Below, in pieces: positions 1 through 7,140 of a stretch of DNA of 64,000 bases. The notes under the pieces are model-generated. The model was not told where the DNA came from. It searched no databases and worked only from the letters and a program-made list of their open reading frames with translations. A program made the position numbers and the translations under genes. Within the stretch, counting starts at the first letter, position 1. Every line of letters begins with the position of its first letter. Origin of the DNA: Polyangiaceae bacterium (lineage in GTDB: Bacteria; Myxococcota_A; Polyangia; Polyangiales; Polyangiaceae); contig JAFGIS010000093.1 in assembly GCA_016929495.1 (NCBI GenBank), positions 1 through 64,000 on the forward strand, read 5' to 3'.

Positions 1-50
1 GTGTCGGTTTCCGGCCCTGGCCCTGCGTTCCGAATGGCGGCGCTATCGTG

Positions 51-1784
51 TCATTCGAGGTCGAGATACTTCAGTATCTCGGCGCCGAGCACCGCTGCGC
101 GCTCCAGCGCTTGGCGCTCGCGACCGCGCAGGGTCGAGCGGGGGCCAGAAGGGGCCGGAAGGTCGACGTAGACTTTGAGTTTCGGCTCGGTGCCGCTCGG
201 ACGAACGATGATGCGCCCTCCGCACTCGAGCCCGAGCCGGATGAGCTCGCTGGCGGGACGCCAACGCGGCCGTTTCTCCGCGCCCTGGCGATAGTCCTCC
301 AGCTCGACGATGCGCTCGCCGAGTAGCATCGCGGGCGGATGGGCCGCGAGCTTGTCGATGGCGCGGACAATGCGCGCCCCTCCCCCGGCCTCGTCGCGCA
401 CTACGTTCGTGCCGTGGCTCACCCATAGGCCATGCTGCTCGTACAGACCGAACAACCGCTCGAGCAAGCTCGACCCCTCGGCGCGACAGCGCGCAGCCAA
501 ATCCGCCAGAAGCAGCCCGCTGCTGATCCCGTCCTTGTCACGCACCGCAGGCCCCGGACAGAACCCGATCGCCTCCTCGAACGCAAACGCGAATCGCTTG
601 CCCGCCCGCTCGAGCTCCAGGGCCGCGCTCCACTGCCACTTGAAACCCGTCAGCGTGCGTTCGAGAAAGGCCCCGTGCGCTTGTACGATGGCCTCCAGCA
701 GCGGCGAGGAAACCACGGTGGAGACGACGAGCGGCTCGGGGTCTCTCGGCGTGCGCGCCAACAGGTCATCGGCCAGAAGCAGGCCGATCTGATTGCCAGT
801 GAGCTGACGCCAAGAGCCGTCTGCGTCCGGAACGCAGGCGGACATGCGATCGGCATCCGGATCGTTGGCGATCACCAGGTCCGCGCGCGACTCGCGGGCA
901 AGAGCGAGCGCCTGGTCCAGGACGCCCGGCTCTTCGGGATTCGGGAACGGGAGCGTCGGGAAGTGACCGTCGGGGTCAGCTTGCGACGCGACGACGTGGA
1001 GGTGGCGGTGTCCGGCGCGGGCCATGACTTGCTTGAAAGGAGCCCCGCCGACGCCGTGGAGCGGCGTGTAGACGATGTCGAGGGTCGCGGGCGGTGAGCT
1101 GAAGGCGCGAAGCTTGGTGAGCTCGGCCCAGTAGCGCTCGAACATGTCGCCAGGCACGGGTTCGGCGAGGGGGCTCGCGGCGTGCCCCTGCAGAACGCCG
1201 GCAACAGTCGGGATGGCGGAGGCTGGGCCCACGGTGGCGGTGCGGGCGGCGATGTCGGCGTCGTCCGGCGCGACGATCTGGGCGGCGTCAGCGCCGTACA
1301 CCTTGTACCCGTTGTAGCCAGCGGGGTTATGGCTGGCTGTCACGGTGATGGCGGCAGCTGCGCCGAGCTGTTGGGCGGCGAACGCAACGAAGGGCGTGGG
1401 GGTGGATTCGATGAAGTAGCGAACCGGGATGCCGGCGGCGACGAGGACGCCCGCGGCTTCTTCGGCGAAGCGATCACTGTCGATGCGCGCGTCGAAGCCG
1501 ACGACGACCGGACGGGCTGGGGCGGCGGCTTGGTTGGCGAGAATGTGCTCGGCCAAGCCACGGGTCACGCGACGGACCACGGCGATGTTCATGCGCCCGG
1601 GTCCGGCGCCCATCAGGCCACGCAGACCGGCTGTGCCGAACTCGAGGGGGAGGAGGCGGGATCCGAGGTCCTTGTGCGCGGAGGGATCGTCGAGGAGGGA
1701 TTGGAGTTCGGCGCGGGTTCGGGGATCGGGGTCGGCTTCGATCCAGGCGCGGGCGGCGGCGTCGAGGGAGGCTGGGAAGCTCAT
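51..1784 (-). CDS. Phosphohexomutase (phosphoglucomutase/phosphomannomutase family)
   Basis: Interconverts hexose 1- and 6-phosphates in the cytoplasm, feeding sugar-nucleotide and glycogen metabolism. About 577 residues, the size of the PGM2-like branch. Family signatures are in order: FGTAGLRG near residue 50, the phosphoserine loop TASHNP (Ser about 151), the metal-binding loop DPDADR (about 308), the sugar-binding FEEAIG segment, and the phosphate-binding RPSGTEPK near the C-terminus. The ORF opens at a GTG at 1811, but the ATG at 1784 (MSFPASL) is preferred because the extra nine residues are not family-like. No clear Shine-Dalgarno is visible for either. The substrate (glucose or mannose) cannot be decided from sequence alone. 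Confidence 0.92.
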   Translation of the reverse strand: MSFPASLDAAARAWIEADPDPRTRAELQSLLDDPSAHKDLGSRLLPLEFGTAGLRGLMGAGPGRMNIAVVRRVTRGLAEHILANQAAAPARPVVVGFDARIDSDRFAEEAAGVLVAAGIPVRYFIESTPTPFVAFAAQQLGAAAAITVTASHNPAGYNGYKVYGADAAQIVAPDDADIAARTATVGPASAIPTVAGVLQGHAASPLAEPVPGDMFERYWAELTKLRAFSSPPATLDIVYTPLHGVGGAPFKQVMARAGHRHLHVVASQADPDGHFPTLPFPNPEEPGVLDQALALARESRADLVIANDPDADRMSACVPDADGSWRQLTGNQIGLLLADDLLARTPRDPEPLVVSTVVSSPLLEAIVQAHGAFLERTLTGFKWQWSAALELERAGKRFAFAFEEAIGFCPGPAVRDKDGISSGLLLADLAARCRAEGSSLLERLFGLYEQHGLWVSHGTNVVRDEAGGGARIVRAIDKLAAHPPAMLLGERIVELEDYRQGAEKRPRWRPASELIRLGLECGGRIIVRPSGTEPKLKVYVDLPAPSGPRSTLRGRERQALERAAVLGAEILKYLDLE

Positions 1785-1856
1785 GCGGACGCTAGGTGTA
1801 CAGCAGGGCACGGGGACGAGCGAGCGCCCACCGCAGCGCGCGAACAGGCTCGTTGT

Positions 1857-1884
1857 GTGCCCTGTCTTGGAGACACGGCACTAG
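1857..1884. repeat. Short palindromic element GTGCC...GGCACTAG
   Basis: GTGCC pairs with GGCAC and TGTCT with AGACA around a TGG loop, with one C/C mismatch. CTAG follows. Similar elements or halves occur at 28675-28702, 52132-52176, 27482-27524 and 20890. It lies in the 378-bp gap between the 2163 lipoprotein and the mutase, where no gene is seen. It could be a terminator or a REP-like element. There is no T-tract. Confidence 0.6.
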
Positions 1885-2046
1885 CGCGTCCCGGTCGTGC
1901 AGCCGAAGCCGAACGCGGATGCCATGAGGACCTGAGTCGTCCTTTTCGGAGGCTCGCGGCCTCGCACCCGTGGGGACACACCTGTCACCAAGCCCATCGC
2001 TGGGGAGCGCGGCCGCAGGGCAAAGCACGTCAGGCAAGGTACTGTG

Positions 2047-2109
2047 CCGATTTCCCCGCTTGCGCGGAGCTCGCCCCGGGGCGAGCGAGCACGAGCCGGC
2101 GGAAATCGG
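2047..2109. repeat. Cruciform-forming inverted repeat
   Basis: A 9-bp outer stem, CCGATTTCC (2047-2055) with GGAAATCGG (2101-2109), encloses a perfect 18-bp palindrome, GCTCGCCCCGGGGCGAGC (2069-2086). It lies just downstream of the minus-strand lipoprotein gene that ends at 2163. A terminator or mRNA 3'-end structure is possible. No function can be assigned. Confidence 0.5.
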
Positions 2110-2162
2110 GCCTGCCGAGAAGCTGGCTGGTTCGCCAACCCGGCGCCACATGGCCGCAAGGC

Positions 2163-2858
2163 CTACTGTACCGGCACGTCCACCACGAGCCAGCGCTTCT
2201 CGAGCAGACAACGGTCGTCGTTGCACACCGAGAAGGCGAGCGTCCCCGAGATCCGCACCGTGCCCGTCGTCGTGGCGCTGAACGGGATCGAGAGCACACC
2301 GCGATCCCCGTCGATCATCATGCCCTTCGCGACCGACTCTCGAAAGCCGAGACTCGGGGGCGGCGGGTCGAGACGAAACCGATACGGGTAGCTCGGGCTG
2401 GGGTGATACGGAGGCTTCGCGACCAGGACCACGCGGGCGTACGCGCTCCGCCCCACGCGAACGGGCGCGGGTGCTTCGAGCCATACCGAGTAGGCATCGT
2501 GCTTCACCGCCGTGCCCTGGACGCCCCGTCCCGCAGGAGCCCGAGCTTCGGAAGGAGCCACGGTGGCGGGCGATGCTACGCCGCCTGCAGCGGGCGCGGC
2601 TGGCGGGGCGCCCGCGGAGGCTTCGGGTGCTGGCACGGCTCCCCGTACCGCTGTCGGTGCCGGTGTGGCTGCTGATGGCGGAGCCGCTGCCGGCCCCGAC
2701 ACCGCTCGGGCCACTGGAACAGGCGCGGCCGCTGGTGTTGCCTTTGGCGCTGACGCGACAGTAGCTGGTCCAGACACGGCCGCGTCACGCGCCGCACAGC
2801 TGCACAGCGCAGCAGCCATGAGCGCAGTCGCCACGGTTGGTGCTGCGCCGCGCCTCAC
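2163..2858 (-). CDS. Lipoprotein with Ala/Pro-rich linker and DsbD-N-like C-terminal domain
   Basis: About 231 residues. A signal peptide ends in a lipobox (ALCSC), followed by about 90 residues of Ala/Pro linker and a globular C-terminal domain of about 110 residues. That domain contains FSVCNDDRC, which resembles the CxxxxC of DsbD alpha-like or thiol-corrector domains; this resemblance is my inference. The start is GTG at 2858, which overlaps the TGA of the upstream thioredoxin-like gene (GTGA), so the two are probably translationally coupled. The upstream neighbour is a CxxC lipoprotein, consistent with a periplasmic thiol-redox or metal-handling pair. The exact substrate is unknown. Confidence 0.7.
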   Translation of the reverse strand: MRRGAAPTVATALMAAALCSCAARDAAVSGPATVASAPKATPAAAPVPVARAVSGPAAAPPSAATPAPTAVRGAVPAPEASAGAPPAAPAAGGVASPATVAPSEARAPAGRGVQGTAVKHDAYSVWLEAPAPVRVGRSAYARVVLVAKPPYHPSPSYPYRFRLDPPPPSLGFRESVAKGMMIDGDRGVLSIPFSATTTGTVRISGTLAFSVCNDDRCLLEKRWLVVDVPVQ

Positions 2859-3454
2859 GGAGAGCACGGCTCGTCCAGAGTCCTTCGAGCCGCGTCCGGG
2901 AAATGGCCAGCCGCGGCCTTGCCCTCGGCCGTCCAGCGAAGATTGCCCTGCGCATCCAGAACGACCGATCCAGGCGGCCCCGCAATGCCATAGCGCCGCA
3001 TCAGCACACCGCCCAAGTCGATGAGGAAGGATTCGCCTGCGACGCCCCACGCTGCAAGCTTCGCGCCGCCTGATTCCCCAGGCTTCTGGCCTTCCTCGAA
3101 CACGCCGACCAGGAACAGATCGATACCCCTGTCGGCGAGCCCCGCGCGCTCTGCCACCGCGGCCGGCACCGTGCTCTCGCAGGGAATACAGGAAGGCGAC
3201 CAGAACTCCAGCACCGTGGCGCGCGCCCCTGGGCGCGGCACATCCGTGAGCGCTCCCTGGTCGCTCGGTGCGGAGAAGCCGCCGTCCCGCTCGCAGCGCA
3301 GCGCTACAGCGTCGCCTTCGGGAGCCCTGGTATCGGCGCTAGCTGGCGAAGTGTGTGCACAGCCGAGGGGGAAGCCGAGCAGGGGCAAGGCGACAAGGAC
3401 CGAGCCAAGGGCGAAGCGAAGCGGCCGCTGCGGGGGTGACGCGTCAGGCAACAT
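2855..3454 (-). CDS. TlpA-like thioredoxin-fold lipoprotein
   Basis: A periplasm-facing thioredoxin-fold protein of 199 residues. The signal peptide has a lipobox (GFPLGC), and the core carries the redox motif SCIPCES, an FLIDLGG strand and a GPPGSVVLD cis-Pro region typical of TlpA/ResA proteins. It likely reduces or oxidises partner thiols outside the inner membrane. The start is ATG 3454, which gives a normal lipoprotein signal; upstream residues of the longer ORF are not signal-like. Its start lies only 6 bp from the divergent reverse transcriptase start, so at least one promoter must lie within the other gene, or one of the two starts is wrong. It is coupled to the downstream lipoprotein by a 4-bp overlap. 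Confidence 0.8.
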   Translation of the reverse strand: MLPDASPPQRPLRFALGSVLVALPLLGFPLGCAHTSPASADTRAPEGDAVALRCERDGGFSAPSDQGALTDVPRPGARATVLEFWSPSCIPCESTVPAAVAERAGLADRGIDLFLVGVFEEGQKPGESGGAKLAAWGVAGESFLIDLGGVLMRRYGIAGPPGSVVLDAQGNLRWTAEGKAAAGHFPDAARRTLDEPCSP

Positions 3455-3460
3455 GCGGGT

Positions 3461-4528
3461 ATGACGGATAGCACACCCGTGTGTCGACCGGAAGAAGTGA
3501 CCTTGGACACCCTGCGCGCCATGGCGGCGCGCGCTGCCCGCGGCAAGCGACACAGCCCGGACGTTGCCCGTTTTCTCGTGGATATCGACCAAGAACTCGT
3601 GAAACTCGGCAGAGAAATCCGCACACGCGAATACGCACCGCAGCCCGGACGGCCTCTGCGGATCCGCGATCCCAAACCCCGATGGATCACGGTGGTGCCC
3701 TTCCGCGACCGGGTGGTGCAGCATCTGCTCATTGCCGCAACGCTACCGGCCCTGGAACGGCGTTTTGCACCCCAGTCGTATGCGTGTCGGCGTGGCTTCG
3801 GAACCCACCGGGCCCTGCAGCGCGCACGGGACTGGACTCGACGGCGAGACTTCGTGCTTCGCCTCGACATCGCCAAGTTCTTTCCCAGCATCGACCACGC
3901 CTGCCTGAAGCGGATGTTGCTGCGTGTCACCGAGCCGCCGTGGCGCTGGCTCTCGGACAGGTTCGTGGACGCACCGTACTGCGGGGAACGCTTCGTCTCG
4001 TGGTTTCCCGGGGACGGTCTGCTCACGCCGCTCGAGCATCCGCACGGGCTTTCGATCGGCTCGCTCACCTCGCAGATCTGGGCCAACCTCTATCTGTCGC
4101 CCCTGGATCATCTCCTGGCCAGTCACCTCGGCATCGGCAGCTTCGTCCGCTACTGCGACGATTGGCTCATCTGGGATGATGACCCGGGACGGCTTCGTGA
4201 GGTGCTGCTCCGGTTGGAAGAGCACGCAGCGACCCTGCGGCTGAAGCTGCATCCGCGCAAGACGCGGCTCTACCGGACCACGGAGCCAGTGCCCTTCCTC
4301 GGTTTCGTGCTTCAGCGCCGCGGCTCGGCCGTTTCGGTGCGCCTCAGGCCGGAGAACCTGCGGCGCTTTCGCAAGCGCATGCGCAAAGTCCAGGCTCTGT
4401 ACGCGGCCGGCGCTCTCGAAGCGCATGAAGTTCGGTCACGAGTACAGGCCTGGCTCGCGCACGCACGTCACGGTCATACTCGCACGCTGGTTCGCCGAGT
4501 GCTCTCGGAGCTCGTGTTTCGAAGATGA
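3461..4528 (+). CDS. Diversity-generating retroelement reverse transcriptase
   Basis: The RNA-dependent DNA polymerase of the DGR. It is expected to copy the template-repeat RNA with errors at adenines, so that the cDNA replaces the variable repeat. The 355-residue length is usual for DGR RTs. Palm motif A is LRLDIAKFFPSID (Asp about 136). Motif 4 is IGSLTSQ (199-205), the SQ form that separates DGR RTs from group II intron RTs (QG). The catalytic box is YCDDWLIW (231-234), followed by LHPRKTRLYRTTEPVPFLGF. There is no maturase or endonuclease domain. It is convergent with avd and TR, whereas RT, TR and target are normally co-oriented. The start is ATG 3461; a GTG at 3497 is possible. Confidence 0.95.
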   Translation: MTDSTPVCRPEEVTLDTLRAMAARAARGKRHSPDVARFLVDIDQELVKLGREIRTREYAPQPGRPLRIRDPKPRWITVVPFRDRVVQHLLIAATLPALERRFAPQSYACRRGFGTHRALQRARDWTRRRDFVLRLDIAKFFPSIDHACLKRMLLRVTEPPWRWLSDRFVDAPYCGERFVSWFPGDGLLTPLEHPHGLSIGSLTSQIWANLYLSPLDHLLASHLGIGSFVRYCDDWLIWDDDPGRLREVLLRLEEHAATLRLKLHPRKTRLYRTTEPVPFLGFVLQRRGSAVSVRLRPENLRRFRKRMRKVQALYAAGALEAHEVRSRVQAWLAHARHGHTRTLVRRVLSELVFRR

Positions 4529-4792
4529 GCCCCGATCCAGGCAAGAACCCGCCCGTCGTCCGCGCGCGCCGGCCAAGGCCAGCGTGGAGGCGACTCGGCG
4601 AACGGGGGATCGGCCGCACTTGCGGACGATGCTCAGCGGGCTCCACCAGGGGCGAGGAGCCCGCGCCGGCTGCGAGTGGACCAGGTTGGGTACTCCAGGT
4701 AGAGCCGTGACCACACCTGTTCCGACCCACCTGCTGGCGCGCTGCTACCCGTTGGGGTGCAGCTGACAGAGGCCCTTCGTTCGAAACGAGGC
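4529..4792. other. Spacer between RT 3' end and template repeat
   Basis: No convincing gene. In a minus-strand DGR transcript this would be the segment 3' of TR, the position of the spacer RNA needed for cDNA priming in the Bordetella phage system. A 7-bp stem with one bulge (CCTTCGTT / AACGAGG, CGA loop, about 4774-4791) abuts the TR end. A 61-aa plus-strand ORF starts in the RT stop (ATGA) but is low-complexity. Confidence 0.5.
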
Positions 4793-4930
4793 CCTGGTGC
4801 TGGCGCAACGCAGCCCGAGGTTGTTGTTCCGGTTGTCGGGCGTGTTCCTGTTGCGATTGGCGCCGCGGAGGTGCGAAGGATTGTCATTGTTCCAACTGCC
4901 GCCGCGGTTGACACGGTTCGTGCTTCTCGA
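4793..4930 (-). repeat. DGR template repeat (TR)
   Basis: A 138-bp repeat, 684 bp from its partner VR. Read on the minus strand it encodes a peptide dense in AAC/AAT codons (12 Asn in 46 codons, such as WNNDN and NRNNN), the hallmark of templates in which adenine mutagenesis maximises amino-acid change. All 24 mismatches to VR within 4801-4930 fall on coding-strand adenines; 10 other adenines there are unchanged. At the 3' end a 20-bp stretch is identical, then one non-adenine mismatch follows at 4799 (C in TR, G in VR). This fits IMH* versus IMH. Confidence 0.95.
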
Positions 4931-4968
4931 GCCGACGCACGTACGCATCCGCGCACGCAGCATGGACG

Positions 4969-5391
4969 CTAGCGCGAGCGCACCTGACGGGTCCAGCCCG
5001 AAAGCTTGCGGCCAATTTCATCGGTTCGCTCGGCAAAATGATTGCGCTGCTTGTCGGACACGAACCCTGCCCGATTGCAGAGGCGGACCAAGGTGCGAGC
5101 CCGGGTCAGCGAGCGCGCGGCCGCCAGCAGAAGCCCCAGCTTGTCGCGCGTGAAGGAAGCCTCCACCAGAGCATCCACGACCGCCAGGCAGCTCTCGATG
5201 AGGCGGTCGCCCAGGGTGAACCGATGGTCGCGTGGGAAGCTAGACACGCGTCCGATAACCCAGAGGGTCAAGTCCTCCATCTCGATGACCAGGGGTGGCA
5301 CGGCAGCGGAAGCTGCCCCTCGCCGCCGACCACGGGCTCCGGTCCTGACCCCCTCGTTCTTGTCCCTTGCCTCACGCTCTGACTCGGTCAC
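4969..5391 (-). CDS. avd: DGR accessory variability determinant (Avd)
   Basis: A small four-helix-bundle protein that forms a basic pentamer, binds the RT and template RNA, and is needed for mutagenic homing in characterised DGRs. It carries the family signatures FPRDHRFTLGDR, a central KLGLLLAAA helix, and the C-terminal block DEIGRKLSGW. The GTG start at 5391 gives 140 residues, slightly long because of a basic Ala/Arg-rich N-terminal extension; the conserved core begins near MEDLTLW. It lies 82 bp downstream of the target gene and just upstream of TR on the same strand, the classic target-avd-TR order. Confidence 0.93.
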   Translation of the reverse strand: MTESEREARDKNEGVRTGARGRRRGAASAAVPPLVIEMEDLTLWVIGRVSSFPRDHRFTLGDRLIESCLAVVDALVEASFTRDKLGLLLAAARSLTRARTLVRLCNRAGFVSDKQRNHFAERTDEIGRKLSGWTRQVRSR

Positions 5392-5473
5392 ATCGGCTCA
5401 GCCAAGGGATTGAGGATTGAAGGATCGAGGGTTAGTACGACTGAGCTCTCATTGCAAGAATCATGCCATATAC

Positions 5474-7105
5474 CTACCTGGTCCTGGCGCAACGCAGCCC
5501 GAGGCTGACGCCCCGGCCGGCGGGCGTGAGCCCGTTGCGACTGGCGCCGCGGAGGAGCGAAGGACTGTCAAAGAGCCAACTGCCGCCGCGGCGGACACGG
5601 CCCGTGCCGCTCGATGGTCCGGCATAATTCTTGCTTGCACGCTGCGGATAGGGCCCATACCAATCCGCCACCCACTCCCAGACGTTGCCTGCCATGTCCC
5701 GCAGTCCAAAGGCTCCCGCTGGATAGCTCGCGACCGGACACGTGCCCTGGCGGTTCCCTCTGCCCAGATCGTTCCCCTCGCCGTCCCAGCAAGCAAGACG
5801 ACCAGGCGCAGCGCTGCCCCAGGGATAGGTGAGCTGTTGGCTTCCTCCTCGCGCCGCGTACTCCCACTCCGCCTCGGTGGGCAAGCGCTTGCCTACCGCC
5901 GCGCAGTAGGCCTGCGCCTGGTCCCAGTCCACGCAGTTGATGGGATGCTGGTCTCTCCCAGACACGCCCCAATTGCAGGAGCGACCCGTGCTCGGCGCGC
6001 TACATGTCGAGCACGCCTTGTACGCCCGCACCGTGACCTCGGTCACGTCCAGGCAGAAGCCCGAGACCTCCTGCGTGTGCACCGGCTTCTCGTCGTCATC
6101 GCCGTTGTTCGAGCCCATCTGGAAGGTTCCGCCCCCGATCCACGCCATGCCGCCGGGGCAGCTGGTGGCCGTAGTCTGGGCAGGAGCGGGCGGAGCTGTC
6201 GCGGCGGGGCGCGGAGGTGCTGGCTGCTCCGGGGCAGGCTGGTCGGGCGCGGCTGGTCGCGGCGCCGTGGGCTGCTCCGGGGCAGCCTGAGCAGTAGCTG
6301 ACGGCGTCGCGGGAGCCTCGGTCTCCACCTCCCTTCCAGGGATGGCCCGGAGCTCGAGCCGCAGCGGCACGTTGCAGCCTGCGCTCTCCTCCTTCTTCGA
6401 CATGGCCTGTTCGCAGTCGGCGGGGTTGCCCTCGGTGCTCCACCGTAGCTCGCTCTGCCTCTGCCCCGCCCCTGCTCCGACCCCGAACACCCCAACGTCT
6501 CCCTTGACCGCATCCCGCTGCCCCGAGGCCCGCGCAAAACCGCCCACGATCACCCGCGTCGCGTAGTGCGTCGCTTGCTCGCAGTCCGTGCCTTTCCACT
6601 CGCCCACGGTGACGCCATCGGGCAGCACGTACGCTCCCACCATGCGGTAGTCCACCCGCAGCGAGCGCCCGGCCCCGAACTCCCCGCCGAGCGACGCGGC
6701 ATTCAGCGGCAGTTTCGCGTACGCCTCGCGCTGGCTGTCGGCCACCAGCGTGTCCGAACGCGGATAGGGCTTGAACTGGTACGGGCTCCCGCTAGCTGCC
6801 CCTGCCACCTGGCCCACGCAGTCCACGACCCTCGCGGTGACCATGCAGCCCTGTTGCTCCATCCGGAGCGCCACGACTCCGTCGCTCCGCTTCTCCTGCA
6901 CCTTCTGCCGCTCGGTGGCGTCCCAGGCCATCAAGTCGGGCTCCCTGAGCGGATCGCGCTCGAAGGCCGGGCACTGTTCAATCGGCGGGGGAGGAGGCGG
7001 CGGAGGAAGCGGCGTAGACGACCCACACGCCATCGCGCCGCCCACGAGCAGGGCCGCTGTCCGCCGGACCCAGATTCTGTAGCTCACCACTTCTAGTCCG
7101 CGCAT
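5474..7105 (-). CDS. DGR target: surface lipoprotein with FGE-sulfatase (C-type-lectin-like) domain
   Basis: The diversified protein of the DGR, 543 residues. A signal peptide ends in a lipobox (GGAMAC, Cys 27), followed by a Pro run, a unique N-terminal domain (about 45-260) with several Cys, a Pro/Ala/Gln linker (about 262-312), and an FGE-sulfatase domain (about 316-543). The FGE part shows GGTFQMGS, RLPTEAEWEYAARGG, YPWG, DMAGNVWEWVADWYG and a C-terminal RRGGSW...LGLRCA. FGE folds have a C-type-lectin-like core, and DGR VRs commonly lie at their C-terminal ligand-binding face. Residues about 498-543 are the VR. It is probably a variable binding protein tethered to a membrane; the ligand is unknown. 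Catalytic FGE activity is not implied. Confidence 0.93.
   Translation of the reverse strand: MRGLEVVSYRIWVRRTAALLVGGAMACGSSTPLPPPPPPPPIEQCPAFERDPLREPDLMAWDATERQKVQEKRSDGVVALRMEQQGCMVTARVVDCVGQVAGAASGSPYQFKPYPRSDTLVADSQREAYAKLPLNAASLGGEFGAGRSLRVDYRMVGAYVLPDGVTVGEWKGTDCEQATHYATRVIVGGFARASGQRDAVKGDVGVFGVGAGAGQRQSELRWSTEGNPADCEQAMSKKEESAGCNVPLRLELRAIPGREVETEAPATPSATAQAAPEQPTAPRPAAPDQPAPEQPAPPRPAATAPPAPAQTTATSCPGGMAWIGGGTFQMGSNNGDDDEKPVHTQEVSGFCLDVTEVTVRAYKACSTCSAPSTGRSCNWGVSGRDQHPINCVDWDQAQAYCAAVGKRLPTEAEWEYAARGGSQQLTYPWGSAAPGRLACWDGEGNDLGRGNRQGTCPVASYPAGAFGLRDMAGNVWEWVADWYGPYPQRASKNYAGPSSGTGRVRRGGSWLFDSPSLLRGASRNGLTPAGRGVSLGLRCARTR
5477..5614 (-). repeat. DGR variable repeat (VR)
   Basis: Encodes the last 46 residues of the target lipoprotein and ends one codon before its TAG stop. 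Against TR, 16 residues differ (for example Asn to Gly, Arg, Leu, Phe, Ser or Val; His to Leu; Asp to Ala). Scaffold residues such as RGGSW, LRGA and LGLRCA are kept. The GC-rich shared 3' segment would be the initiation-of-mutagenic-homology site. Confidence 0.95.
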
Positions 7106-7140
7106 CGCAGCGCAGGGTAGCAGCCCCGACCCGGCCTTGG

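Noticed and set aside
1182-2675. 497-aa plus-strand ORF
   Set aside because: Antisense shadow of the mutase and lipoprotein genes, with Gly/Arg-rich composition.
4525-4710. 61-aa plus-strand ORF overlapping the RT stop (ATGA) as a DGR accessory gene
   Set aside because: Low-complexity Arg/Pro/Gly composition, no recognisable motif, and it runs antisense to the presumed TR spacer RNA.
4745-4963. Minus-strand 72-aa ORF containing TR as a protein-coding gene
   Set aside because: The Asn-rich peptide is the template for the VR peptide; no start signal or separate domain supports translation.
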